DNA from: Robertmurraya massiliosenegalensis JC6
Lineage (GTDB): Bacteria; Bacillota; Bacilli; Bacillales; Cytobacillaceae
Direction: 5' to 3'
Assembly: GCF_000311725.1 (NCBI RefSeq)
Contig: NZ_HE978511.1
Span: 494,758-558,757, forward strand
Length of the DNA: 64,000 nucleotides
Shown here in pieces: positions 18,923-27,544 of this stretch. Position numbers and translations under genes: made by a program. Each line of letters starts with the position of its first letter. Within the stretch, counting starts at the first letter, position 1. Below the pieces are notes generated by a model. It had not been told where the DNA came from. It saw only the letters and a list, made by a program, of their open reading frames with translations, and did no database searches.

Positions 18923-20269
18923 CTATTGTAACTTTAATAGATCCGATAATTTTAAAGGCTCCATTTTGTCTAATCGTTCATTAAGGAGATCTTCATCAAT
19001 TTCAGTTATCTCCGCTATTCCCCCATCTAAAATCAGCCATTCTTTCACTCCTTCTATTTCCAATAAATCAGGAATAATAGTAGCTAGTGGACCCTTCATT
19101 TCTTCGACGAGCGAGGTTTTTGGAATTCCTTTTTTAACAGGCTCCTTGATAGTATCAACGAGTGGTATATCGGGAACGATGTTTTCTTCGATGAGCGGTA
19201 ACTCAGAAACGATGTCTATAAGTGGTTCCTTGATTTCGTTACCTGTATCTACAATCGATTTTTGTTCTTGATCGTTTCCATTATCGAGAAGATCTTTCGG
19301 AATGGAAACGATCGGCTCAATGACATCCTCCTCTTCTTCCTCGTTTAGTTGTTCTTGCTTATCTGCAATGGTTTCTTCTAAACTGTTTGTCTTTTGTACA
19401 ATCTCTATTTTATCCGCTTCGATTTTATTAATTTCAAGTAGTAAGCTTTTGAATTTATCCAGGATTGGTATGATTATCTTTTTGTGCTCCTCTAACTTTG
19501 TCCGCACCTCTGTTGAACTGTCTTTTATTGTTGCCTGCGTTTTCGTTGAAACATCAATAAGTTCAATATACCGCTGTACCAATAGAATCTTTGGATCATT
19601 TACAGCTTTACTCTCAAAGGATTCGATCTCCTCTAATTTAGCCTCCATCTGGGTTAAATTCATTTCTAAATGTTCCACCAATGGTTCCGCTTTGCTCATT
19701 GCTTCTGAAAAATTCGCTACCGTCTGTAAATAATGATCCTTTTTTCTCGCCAATTCGATTGCTCCCCCAGCCAATTGATGCAAATTGATATTCTCCACAT
19801 TTTTATCTAAGGTTGAAGTAAGCTGATGAATTAGACTTTCCGTCTGATCAGAATCAATAACTTCCCATGCAGTCATTGCATCTTTCAGTAATTTCTCTAA
19901 AACGGAAAGCTGTTCCGAATCTTTCTCGACTCCTTTCAAAATCTCTTTTAAGTCAGACTCATTGTCTTCTATCTGCTTCATGAACTCCTTAAATTGTTCC
20001 TCACTCATGGAACTCCCCTCAGGCAATGGACCACATTGACGAGCATAACAAGTCTCTACCTTTGCATCCGGGAGCGCAATAGAAGCAGCTTCTTGTGCTG
20101 TAACCGTCATCGACACATCTTCCATGCAAACCCGTCCAGCTTTCTCAGGTTTACAAAGCCCACCGAACTCCGGGATCGAGTGACCTTTCGTTGACGCTGT
20201 TAACTGCTTGACTGGAATAGGACCTGGAGAGGTAATCTTGATAATTAGCGGCTCTTGATTACCTCCCAA
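18923..20269 (-). CDS. Coiled-coil protein, probably the main part of a frame-broken secreted protein
   Basis: 448 codons from TTG 20269, but this TTG has no ribosome site upstream and the GGGAGG found overlaps it, so independent initiation is doubtful. Visible regions: a beta-rich segment (PLIIKITSPGPIPVKQLTA) with cysteines in GGLCKPEKAGRVC and ETCYARQCG (residues 1-80); a long coiled coil (about 85-315); an acidic tail with repeated Ile-Pro/Glu-Pro units and a final ERLDKMEPLKLSDLL. The -1 frame continues directly from the signal-peptide ORF at 20290-20514: inserting one base near 20292-20297 would give one 530-residue exported protein. No known catalytic motif. Third and last part of the DUF6230-DUF6114 operon. 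Confidence 0.7.
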   Translation of the reverse strand: MGGNQEPLIIKITSPGPIPVKQLTASTKGHSIPEFGGLCKPEKAGRVCMEDVSMTVTAQEAASIALPDAKVETCYARQCGPLPEGSSMSEEQFKEFMKQIEDNESDLKEILKGVEKDSEQLSVLEKLLKDAMTAWEVIDSDQTESLIHQLTSTLDKNVENINLHQLAGGAIELARKKDHYLQTVANFSEAMSKAEPLVEHLEMNLTQMEAKLEEIESFESKAVNDPKILLVQRYIELIDVSTKTQATIKDSSTEVRTKLEEHKKIIIPILDKFKSLLLEINKIEADKIEIVQKTNSLEETIADKQEQLNEEEEEDVIEPIVSIPKDLLDNGNDQEQKSIVDTGNEIKEPLIDIVSELPLIEENIVPDIPLVDTIKEPVKKGIPKTSLVEEMKGPLATIIPDLLEIEGVKEWLILDGGIAEITEIDEDLLNERLDKMEPLKLSDLLKLQ

Positions 20270-20289
20270 TGAGAATTTTTTCGTAATCG

Positions 20290-20514
20290 TTAAACCATAT
20301 ATTCATAAATGGTGATTTTACCGAGTAAGATTCCAGCTAGATCGAGAACACCATCTACTTTGACCGACTCAATAATAAAACCTCCACTATCCTCTGAAGC
20401 AGCACGCTCGATATTTTCTTCCCCTTGAACCGTCATGTTCCCGATGAATGAGGAGGAAAATACGCATACCATTATGACCAACACAGATAGAAAAAACGAT
20501 CTTCTTTTTTTCAT
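20290..20514 (-). CDS. Short ORF with signal peptide; likely 5' part of the broken coiled-coil gene
   Basis: 74 residues: MKKRRSFFLSVLVIMVCVF followed by a polar region is a good secretion signal. The mature part (SVKVDGVLDLAGILLGKITIYEY) is beta-like and stops at TAA 20290-20292. In the -1 frame the next codons read GLTITKKFSLGG and run on for about 450 codons. Start ATG 20514 lies among overlapping AGGAG sequences. It may be a complete small exported protein, but the abrupt end in mid-domain and the lack of a start for the next frame favour a single disrupted gene. Confidence 0.65.
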   Translation of the reverse strand: MKKRRSFFLSVLVIMVCVFSSSFIGNMTVQGEENIERAASEDSGGFIIESVKVDGVLDLAGILLGKITIYEYMV

Positions 20515-20553
20515 TCTCCTTTTCTCTCCTCAGAAATTATTTATGGGATAACC

Positions 20554-21018
20554 CTATACTTCCATGGATGGCTCCTGATTACTTTTCAATGAATCCATAC
20601 TCTGGACAAGCACTTCTTCTTTCTCCCATGCGATGCACAATGAACCAGCTACAATTCCCACAATCGTTCCAATAATAAACCCTCCAAGTGCACCCATTAT
20701 CGAAAGCACAGATAAAAAAATGGTCAGTACTCCAAACAAAGTCGAAAATTGCGGGTATATATATGAGAAAATTCCGACAATTAAAAGGAAACCGCTAAAT
20801 AGAAAACCAATAAACACAAGACTTCCTGGAATAAAAGCAATTGCGTATAGTTGAATCGGAATGTACATGATGATAAGTGCTGCTAATATAGTCAGAGTTG
20901 CTCCCCAAAAGGGACGTTTTTGCTGCCATTGCTTAAATTTTCCGGATTGGGCAACCGCTTGACTCTTCCTATTTCTTTTCTCTTCTCTTTTTTGAACTTT
21001 TCTTGTCTTTCGATCCAT
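20554..21018 (-). CDS. DUF6114-like membrane protein
   Basis: 154 residues: a basic cytoplasmic N-terminus (RKTRKVQKREEKRNRK), the motif RPFWGATLTILAALIIMYIPIQL, and about four membrane helices (roughly 40-60, 62-82, 88-105, 110-130). The RPFWG start of the first helix pair and the neighbouring DUF6230-like gene are as in actinomycete DUF6114/DUF6230 pairs, recalled and not searched. No function known. ATG 21018 with GGAAGG upstream. 26 bp from the upstream gene and 39 bp from the downstream one: an operon. Confidence 0.75.
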   Translation of the reverse strand: MDRKTRKVQKREEKRNRKSQAVAQSGKFKQWQQKRPFWGATLTILAALIIMYIPIQLYAIAFIPGSLVFIGFLFSGFLLIVGIFSYIYPQFSTLFGVLTIFLSVLSIMGALGGFIIGTIVGIVAGSLCIAWEKEEVLVQSMDSLKSNQEPSMEV

Positions 21019-21044
21019 ACCATTTCCTTCCTTCTAATCAAAAT

Positions 21045-21635
21045 TTATTGATTCGTTATATCAGGCTGATCGATTTTTTCAACTGAAATTTTGGCACCAC
21101 CCAAACTTACCATACTTTGAAACAAGTAATCTGTTACAATTTTTGCATTTGTAATGTTAATCGATGTAGCACTTTGGCCCCAGTTCTTCAAGAAATCTGA
21201 TGTATTCGTTTCTTTAATGGCTAGCTCTGAAAAATCAAAATCTGCATCAATAAATCGCGCATCATGAATAAGCCCCTTAATCGTTGTTTCATTTGCTTGA
21301 ACGTGAAAGCGCACCCAATTTCCGGTAGGTAATTTTAAATCCTTATAAATGTGCAGATTGGTAATTTTCGCTGTATCCATTTTATTACGTACCATAGGTT
21401 CAGCATCCGACGTCCCGGTTTCTCCAACATGCGGTAATAATTGAAATTGGGTTCCTTGTAAGCGATCAAATTCAACGTAAAAGTCGCCAATCCCTCCCAG
21501 CGGTACTGCGAAAGCGCTTCCGGTAAATCCGAAAATTGAAAAAAGCAGGCCAAGCGCTAATAGTCCCGAACCCATCGCGATTAGAAATTTCTTCTTAATT
21601 GTCTTACCCACAACAATTTTTTGCTCCTTTTTCAT
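21045..21635 (-). CDS. DUF6230-like exported protein
   Basis: 196 residues from ATG 21635 (GAGGTG upstream; GTG 21644 is also in frame). Basic start, hydrophobic segment (FLIAMGSGLLALGLLFSIFGF), small-residue stretch GSAFAVP, then a beta-rich domain with FYVEFDRLQGTQFQLLPHVG and the AKITNLHIYKDL segment characteristic of the family. Likely exported or membrane-anchored. First gene of a 3-part operon inserted between bshC and mraZ. A sigma-E-like promoter lies 114 bp upstream. Function unknown. Confidence 0.72.
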   Translation of the reverse strand: MKKEQKIVVGKTIKKKFLIAMGSGLLALGLLFSIFGFTGSAFAVPLGGIGDFYVEFDRLQGTQFQLLPHVGETGTSDAEPMVRNKMDTAKITNLHIYKDLKLPTGNWVRFHVQANETTIKGLIHDARFIDADFDFSELAIKETNTSDFLKNWGQSATSINITNAKIVTDYLFQSMVSLGGAKISVEKIDQPDITNQ

Positions 21636-21748
21636 CCCTCTCACCTCAGGTCAAATAATTTCATTCTTTGCCTTTAGTACACACACTAAGTAGAGCCAAT
21701 TGCTGAAATTCTTCGCTTTTTACAATTTAAATATTAATTCCCCCTATA

Positions 21749-21776
21749 ATTGTATGATAAACCTATTTGAAAATGG
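21749..21776 (-). promoter_or_regulatory. Candidate sigma-E promoter of the DUF6230 operon
   Basis: CATACAAT at 21749-21756 is a perfect sigma-E -10. A CCATTTT at 21770-21776 resembles the -35 but spacing is 13, one short. If right, the operon is expressed in the mother cell during sporulation. Confidence 0.4.
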
Positions 21777-21796
21777 GTGTCGTATCTTTTATCAAC

Positions 21797-21834
21797 GCTG
21801 TTTTCGTAATGATTGTGGTTTTTTCGTAAATGTC
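21797..21834 (+). repeat. Repeat B, copy 1
   Basis: GCTGTTTTCGTAATGATTG followed by TGGTTTTTTCGTAAATGTC. The same 38 bases recur with one change at 60679-60716; a part recurs at 34010-34060. Intergenic and non-coding. Confidence 0.85.
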
Positions 21835-21836
21835 AA

Positions 21837-22279
21837 AAATAGAGAAAGGTGAATCCTGAGGGTACTCAAATTCACCTTTCTCTATTTATGGATATGAACT
21901 TTGCCATTAACGGAAGACCTTCGATTTTCCTCGTACAAGAAAATCGAGGGAAACGCAAATTAGCCTTCAAGATTCCAATCGATTTCCGCTTTGTCTAAAA
22001 AGACCCTATTTTGCTTCAACCATCTCTCACCCTTAAGCGGAGTTTTTCCTGTTATCTCTTCAATGAAGTCCCTTTTAGGGGAAATAACGGAAGATTTTCC
22101 GCTTCTGGAGGGCAAAATCGTTTATTTTGGCATTTTTTCAGGGAATAGCAGGAAATTTTCCTGTTATTTCAGCTCTTTTTCATGCTGGTTGCTCATTAAG
22201 CGGAAATTTTCCTGTTATTTTTTCATAGCGATCCGTCAACTGCGAGGGAATTTATCCATTCGAAACTAGAGTCAAAAAG
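21837..22279 (+). repeat. Repeat A, copy 1 (about 440 bp structured dispersed repeat)
   Basis: Starts with a perfect 18 bp inverted repeat (21837-21854 with 21870-21887). It contains several units of GCGGAAATTTTCCTGTTA and an inverted unit (TAACGGAAGATTTTCCGCTT), so the transcript would be highly folded. The same element in the same orientation is at 54110-54538. No transposase or terminal duplication is seen. Confidence 0.88.
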
Positions 22280-22315
22280 TCGTTACCACCGATTTTTTGT
22301 CCCAGCCTCAACCTC

Positions 22316-23950
22316 TTATATTTTTATGATTTTATGTGTCCCATCAAAATCATAGGATAGAGCTGATAATCGCTCCACGAAATCTAATCCGTATTTGTTT
22401 AAGAAATAATAAATATTCCACATTCTTTCCTGTGGTCCACCAAATGGTCTAATAGAATAGTCAATACAATCAAGTTGCTTTATTGCAGTATCATGTTTTA
22501 ACAGCAACGCTTCTTCGATTTTTTCTTCCATATACCCGATTTGCTTTAAAAGGATCGATTCATTTTTCTTTAGCAGTGGGAGTAAACCTTTATACTCTTT
22601 TTCTGTCTGCTTTCTAATTGCCGAATAATTTTTTGTTAGTTGCTCTTTCGTTTCCAAGAATAAATGCTCAAAACTCGTATCTTTGACAGATTCTAAAAAT
22701 GACTTTTTATGTTCGGAAATTCCCCTTTGTAGAATTTCCTGTAAGTCAAATTTCCAGTCATTCATACTTGATTCAATTTCTCGCTCTAAAAGAGTAATAT
22801 TGATTCTTGGAATGATCGGTGGCATTTTCATGTCGAAGATTTCAAATGCACTCTTCAATTCCGCCCAATAAGATATTTCCCCTGGGCCAGCGATAAATGC
22901 TAATGTCGGGAACAATTTTTCTTGCATAAGTGGTCTTGTTACCACATTATTGCTCATTTTTTCAGGCTGTTCACTGGCAATTGCAAGCAATTCTTCCTTC
23001 GTGAAAGAAATCAAGCCATCTTTTCCAACAAAAACATTTGCTTCCTCGTCAAATTCTAGGAGAACTCTTTCGTAATGTTGTTCATCATAATAGAACAGAT
23101 TCGCTGCCTTATCTGAAAGCTCAATTGTTCTCGAAAATCCTTTTTTAGCAAGTTCAGCCTGTTCTTTTTCTACTGCAGAGGTAATCATTACAGCATTGTT
23201 AATTTGTTCAACTAATATTTCCTTTTCTAATTGGCGCAGCTTTCGATTTCCTGAATCGACAAGTAATAGACCTTGTTCCTTAAACAATTCCATGACGATA
23301 TAAGCGAAAAGGTCGACAAATGATTCTGATTTCTCCACAGCCTTTTTCGAAAACGCTAGTAATTGGTTTGTGTGGTCTGTTTCTCCAAACGTTTCAATCA
23401 CAGCTTCTATCCATGATAGACAAACCTCTTTATTGAGAACGCAATCTGTAACCATTCTTTTGTCTAACACTTTGCTTGGATAAACCCATTTTTCCAATTG
23501 ATTTCGATTCTCCAAATAAACATGATTTACTTCTGCGTAATCGTGATCCTCACCAGCAATCCAAAATATAGGAACGACAGGAATTCCTAATTCTTTTTCC
23601 TTCTGCTTGGCAAAGGAAATAATTGAAATCACTTTATGTATAGAATATAAGGGACCCGTTAAAATTCCAGCCTGTTGTCCACCGATGACGACAACACTAT
23701 TATCGTCCTTGAGCTTTGCAATTGATTCAAATACTTTATCAGAGGTTGGAAATGGCTTCATAAACTCTTCAATATGATCCGCCAACTCCTGCCTCATAAA
23801 CGAACGACTGGACAATTCCTCCAACCTTTTTTGGTAATGAGAGGGATTTTGATATTGATAATGAAAAAAATTCTTTACCTCGTCAGTCCCATTATAGTAT
23901 GCCGTAGCAAACTTATTCGTAGCTGGGAGATTGAGATTCATCATCTCCAT
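22316..23950 (-). CDS. bshC: Bacillithiol biosynthesis enzyme BshC
   Basis: Adds cysteine to GlcN-malate in the last step of bacillithiol synthesis. 544 residues. N-terminal Rossmann-like part with VVIGGQQAGILTGPLYSIHK and PVFWIAGEDHDYAE-type motif (IPVVPIFWIAGEDHDYAEV), then a long coiled coil (about 385-480) and a C-terminal domain with RPFGGPQERMWN. ATG 23950 has AAAGGAAG 7 bases upstream. Neighbours panE and mraZ as in B. subtilis, where it is yllA. Confidence 0.94.
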   Translation of the reverse strand: MEMMNLNLPATNKFATAYYNGTDEVKNFFHYQYQNPSHYQKRLEELSSRSFMRQELADHIEEFMKPFPTSDKVFESIAKLKDDNSVVVIGGQQAGILTGPLYSIHKVISIISFAKQKEKELGIPVVPIFWIAGEDHDYAEVNHVYLENRNQLEKWVYPSKVLDKRMVTDCVLNKEVCLSWIEAVIETFGETDHTNQLLAFSKKAVEKSESFVDLFAYIVMELFKEQGLLLVDSGNRKLRQLEKEILVEQINNAVMITSAVEKEQAELAKKGFSRTIELSDKAANLFYYDEQHYERVLLEFDEEANVFVGKDGLISFTKEELLAIASEQPEKMSNNVVTRPLMQEKLFPTLAFIAGPGEISYWAELKSAFEIFDMKMPPIIPRINITLLEREIESSMNDWKFDLQEILQRGISEHKKSFLESVKDTSFEHLFLETKEQLTKNYSAIRKQTEKEYKGLLPLLKKNESILLKQIGYMEEKIEEALLLKHDTAIKQLDCIDYSIRPFGGPQERMWNIYYFLNKYGLDFVERLSALSYDFDGTHKIIKI

Positions 23951-24074
23951 TTATGTACTTCCTTTCTAAGCAACAATTTACTACGTATGAGTATATCACT
24001 GAATAACCACAAATAAAAAAACTTTGCTTATACGAAAAGTGTAGGCGGCTTGTTCATTGTCACCAGACTAACGC

Positions 24075-24464
24075 TTATGAAATTGCGTTTGAGATGCTGC
24101 GAACAATCCCAATAACTAATAAAACGGTATAAGCTGAGAAGAAAACAAGGAAATTAAAACGCCAAAAACCTCGGAATACTTTTGAATAATCGATTTCTTG
24201 CTTTACCTTCCAATGCAGGAATACGACCAACACCCCTATTAAAAGAATGAGGATCAAAATTAACCATAGAAATGATTTATTCCAAATCGTCAAAATTAAA
24301 TAATGGACAGAAATCATAAATAAAACCGTGCTCCCATCCAATGCCATCTGAACAGCTCGACGATGTTGTTTCGTCGCTTGCTTACATATAACAAAGATTA
24401 TGATATACCCTAAGACAGGAATGGTGATAAATGCAGCCGCAACATTTGAAAAAACATTTGACAT
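24075..24464 (-). CDS. DUF3397 family membrane protein
   Basis: 129 residues, four predicted membrane segments (about 8-26, 40-60, 68-88, 104-126). ATG 24464 comes one base after the panE stop and has GGGAGGAGG upstream; the longer frame to 24560 is overlap with panE. Family of short Bacillus membrane proteins in this same position; no function known. Confidence 0.82.
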   Translation of the reverse strand: MSNVFSNVAAAFITIPVLGYIIIFVICKQATKQHRRAVQMALDGSTVLFMISVHYLILTIWNKSFLWLILILILLIGVLVVFLHWKVKQEIDYSKVFRGFWRFNFLVFFSAYTVLLVIGIVRSISNAIS

Positions 24465-24465
24465 C

Positions 24466-25368
24466 TTACTTTCCTCCTCCCTCCACTTCACTCCCTTTAA
24501 TAAGATGAAACAGAGTAGTAATGAGTGGAGCGTGAATATTCTTCTTCTCCGCTTCATCAATTAAGTAACCTAGAATAGCCTCAATTTCTGTCTGACCTCC
24601 CGCCTGCAAATCTTTCAGCATGGAGGACTGATTTTGAGCCGTATTTTGGCAAATTTGCTTTACATTTTCAAAATAGAGTTGTTCTTCCTCAAGTCCAAGT
24701 ATATGGCTAATTTCTTTAAATAGCATAGTAAAGACCTGATAGTAATGAGGATTATGTAAGAGCACTCCATTTTGCACTTTTAAAAGAGCGGTTAGTGGAT
24801 TAATTACCGCATTAGCCACGAGTTTTTTAAGTAGCATCTCTTTGTAATCATCTGTGAAAGCTAACGGAAAATCTTTAACCGTACTTCCCATTAGCTCACG
24901 AATGATTTCTTGATTGTGACCTTGATAGTCTGCTATTTTTGTTCGTCCTTCCCCTCTATGATACACACAGTGATCGTTTTCACGATAGGCACCGTGTTCT
25001 ACAGAAGCAATGAGAACATGATTTAGCTTATACTTCTCAATGAACTTTAAATGTCCCATTCCATTTTGAATAAATAGAACGGTCTGATCTGCGGATAAGC
25101 CTATTTTTTCAAGCACGGCTTGAAGATGGTATTGTTTAACACAAATGATGACAAGATCAACAGGGACTTCTTTTTCCCATTCTTCAAATCCCTTAACATT
25201 TATATATGTATGAAAAGAATCCGTTCGTTTCCTTAGTACAATCCCTTTAGCTTCTATTTCAGCTTTTTGCGATTGTCTTCGAACGTATAGAACGACATCG
25301 TGTTCCTTATTTAAATAGTAGGAAAACAAAAGACCTATAGACCCTCCACCAATAATGGCAACTCTCAT
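24466..25368 (-). CDS. panE: 2-dehydropantoate 2-reductase (ketopantoate reductase)
   Basis: NADPH-dependent step of pantothenate synthesis. 300 residues. N-terminal dinucleotide loop GGGSIGLLFSYYL (7-19), CVKQYHLQ, then the catalytic lysine region KKLVANAVINPLTALL and C-terminal EIEAILGYLIDEA. Position next to bshC matches ylbQ of B. subtilis. Translationally adjacent to the DUF3397 gene. Confidence 0.92.
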   Translation of the reverse strand: MRVAIIGGGSIGLLFSYYLNKEHDVVLYVRRQSQKAEIEAKGIVLRKRTDSFHTYINVKGFEEWEKEVPVDLVIICVKQYHLQAVLEKIGLSADQTVLFIQNGMGHLKFIEKYKLNHVLIASVEHGAYRENDHCVYHRGEGRTKIADYQGHNQEIIRELMGSTVKDFPLAFTDDYKEMLLKKLVANAVINPLTALLKVQNGVLLHNPHYYQVFTMLFKEISHILGLEEEQLYFENVKQICQNTAQNQSSMLKDLQAGGQTEIEAILGYLIDEAEKKNIHAPLITTLFHLIKGSEVEGGGK

Positions 25369-25493
25369 TCTATCGCCTCATTAATCCTCATTTTAGAACT
25401 TATTCATATTTTACCAAAGACAAGGTCTATTTTCTCAGATTTTGTTGTTTTTCCACGAAAAATTAATTGCAGAAGATTTATAGACCAAAAAAA

Positions 25494-25523
25494 GAAAGCC
25501 TAAAAAAATTATTTAAGCTTTCA
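25494..25523 (-). terminator. Terminator after the carboxyltransferase gene
   Basis: AAAGCCT and TTAAGCTTT-type arms flank an AT loop; the minus strand continues CTTTCTTTTTTT. Confidence 0.6.
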
Positions 25524-25542
25524 TCCAGTTTCTTCTTATTAC

Positions 25543-27084
25543 TTAGACTGGGTACACAGGATGCTTCTTTGCGCTCAACCCTACATCCTTTGTCTCATAA
25601 ATAGTCAGTCGATTCATAAGTGTTTGTCTTAATTGTGAGGGAGCAACGACGTCATCGACTATCATCTCAGAGGCAAGTTTATAAATATTGATCTCCTCTT
25701 TATATTCTTGTTCTTTTGCCGCTATAAAAGCGTTTTTTTCTTTCGGATCAACAATCTCATTTATTTTATTTGAGTACACTGCATTGACTGCTGCTTCAGG
25801 TCCCATGACTGCAATTTGAGCAGTCGGAAGAGCGACACAGTAATCTGGCTCAAACGCTGGACCAGCCATTGCATAGAGGCCAGCCCCATAAGCCTTTCTG
25901 ACAATAACTGATATTTTGGGTACCGTCGCTGAACTCATTGCCGCAATTAGTTTTGCTCCATGGCGAATAATTCCCGCTCTCTCCACTTTCGTTCCAATCA
26001 TAAAACCGGGAACATCAGCGAGAAAAAGTAATGGAATATGGAATGCATCACAGAGTTGAATAAACTTAGCCCCTTTATCAGCTGAATCAATAAAAAGAAC
26101 TCCACCCTTTACCTTTGGTTGGTTTGCGATAATTCCGACAGGTCTGCCTCCAATTCTTGCTAGTCCTGTTATGAGTTCTGCTGCAAATCGTTTTTTTATT
26201 TCAAAGAAACTCCCCTCATCGATAAGCGTATCAATACAATCATACATATTAAAAGGTGCGTTTTGATTTAATGGAATAATTTCCTCAAGCGCTCTCCCTT
26301 CCTTCGGTTGCACTGACTTTCCTATCTTTGATTTTAGTTGGTAATTTGCAGGAAAATACGATAAGTACATTCTCGCTGCAGAAATGGCTTCTTCTTCATT
26401 AGATGCAAGAATGTCACCACAGCCACTGATCGTACAATGCATTTTCGCTCCACCCATTTCTTCCAGTGTAACTTTCTCTCCTATCACTTTTTCTGCCATT
26501 CTCGGTGATCCTAAATACATTGAAGCATTTTTGTCGACCATAATGACGATATCGCAAAAGGCGGGAATATAAGCACCACCTGCTGCGGAAGGTCCGAATA
26601 AAAGACAGACCTGCGGGACCATACCTGAAAGCTTTATTTGATTGTGAAAAATTCTCCCTGCCCCTCGCCTGTTTGGAAACATTTCCAATTGATCTGTAAT
26701 TCTTGCGCCCGCAGAATCAACTAGATAAAGCAAAGGAACTTTGAGTTTTTCAGCAGCTTCTTGAATTCGAATGATTTTCTCAACGGTTCTCGCTCCCCAC
26801 GATCCGGCCTTAACCGTAGAATCGTTTGCCATCACACATACTGTTTGACTATTTATTCGGCCAATAGCTGTCACAACTCCATCGGCAGGTAAATGACCGT
26901 CTTCACAATTGGCGAATTTGCCATCCTCCTCATACTTCCCATCGTCAAATAGCAATTCCAGTCTTTTGCGAACAAAGAATTTATTTTGCGACTGTAATTT
27001 CTCGTGGTACTTCAGCGCTCCTCCCTTCTCAATTTCCTTCTGCTTTTGCATAAGCTTTGCCGCTAATCCATGAACTGTATCCAT
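25543..27084 (-). CDS. Biotin-dependent acyl-CoA carboxylase, carboxyltransferase subunit
   Basis: 513 residues of the propionyl/methylcrotonyl-CoA carboxylase beta (PccB/MccB/YngE) family. Tandem crotonase-like halves: N-half with YLVDSAGARITDQ, GPSAAGGAYIPAFCD; C-half with GGVLFIDSADKGAKFI, FLADVPGFMIGTKVERAGIIRHGAK and KAYGAGLYAMAGP. ATG 27084 follows GGAGGGG. Substrate cannot be fixed from sequence; the D-containing acyl-binding loop suggests a short acyl-CoA. It is paired with a separate biotin carrier (12 bp upstream of its start) but no biotin carboxylase is in the window. Confidence 0.9.
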   Translation of the reverse strand: MDTVHGLAAKLMQKQKEIEKGGALKYHEKLQSQNKFFVRKRLELLFDDGKYEEDGKFANCEDGHLPADGVVTAIGRINSQTVCVMANDSTVKAGSWGARTVEKIIRIQEAAEKLKVPLLYLVDSAGARITDQLEMFPNRRGAGRIFHNQIKLSGMVPQVCLLFGPSAAGGAYIPAFCDIVIMVDKNASMYLGSPRMAEKVIGEKVTLEEMGGAKMHCTISGCGDILASNEEEAISAARMYLSYFPANYQLKSKIGKSVQPKEGRALEEIIPLNQNAPFNMYDCIDTLIDEGSFFEIKKRFAAELITGLARIGGRPVGIIANQPKVKGGVLFIDSADKGAKFIQLCDAFHIPLLFLADVPGFMIGTKVERAGIIRHGAKLIAAMSSATVPKISVIVRKAYGAGLYAMAGPAFEPDYCVALPTAQIAVMGPEAAVNAVYSNKINEIVDPKEKNAFIAAKEQEYKEEINIYKLASEMIVDDVVAPSQLRQTLMNRLTIYETKDVGLSAKKHPVYPV

Positions 27085-27107
27085 ATTCCCCTCCAAATAC
27101 TTATTTC

Positions 27108-27320
27108 TTATTCTAGTACGAGCATAATGTCCCCATCATTAATAAAATCACCTGGTTTAACCTTGACCTCCTTTACAGTGCCTTCAATCTCGCTCTCAAT
27201 CGGAATTTGCATTTTCATCGATTCTATCACGATAACTTCTTGTCCCACCTCTACTACATCAGTCTGTTTCACTAAAACATTGGAAATAATGCCAGCGATA
27301 GTCGCTGTGATCTGCTTCAT
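27108..27320 (-). CDS. Biotin/lipoyl attachment carrier protein
   Basis: 70 residues, just the biotinyl domain: ESMKM with Lys 36 as the modified residue, and the second-half repeat VKPGDFINDGDIMLVLE. ATG 27320 has AAGGAGGAG upstream. Directly precedes the carboxyltransferase gene. Like free-standing YngHB-type carriers. The Ser in place of Ala before MKM is a common variant. Confidence 0.9.
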   Translation of the reverse strand: MKQITATIAGIISNVLVKQTDVVEVGQEVIVIESMKMQIPIESEIEGTVKEVKVKPGDFINDGDIMLVLE

Positions 27321-27544
27321 GGTTAACTCCTCCTTCAAACCTTACTTTTCCTGTGAGATTTCCTCTTCCTTCTTCCTACTCGTTTGCTATGTGCTTCTCA
27401 ATTTTTACCTGTAATCGCTTACGCTTTTTTGTGAGTATTTTCTGTCTTTTTGTTATATAATGAAGTATAGTGAGCACCATACTTCAAATTAAATATATGA
27501 AACTACAAAGTTATTCATGATTAAAGTTGGACTGGGGGAGTTAG

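Larger units (their letters stand above)
21636..22315. other. Intergenic region bshC to DUF6230 gene
   Basis: 680 bp with no convincing gene. It holds a sigma-E-like promoter (21749-21776), a copy of repeat B (21797-21834) and the long repeat A (21837-22279). An open frame at 21991-22269 lies inside repeat A and has no ribosome site. Confidence 0.7.

Noticed and set aside
21837..21887. 18 bp inverted repeat as a simple terminator
   Set aside because: It is conserved as part of the 440 bp repeat and recurs at 54110, so it belongs to the element, though it could also end transcripts.
21991..22269. Open frame of 92 codons inside repeat A
   Set aside because: Starts at TTG with no ribosome site, composition is that of the structured repeat, and the homologous frame at 54259-54594 runs past the repeat into pyc on the other strand.
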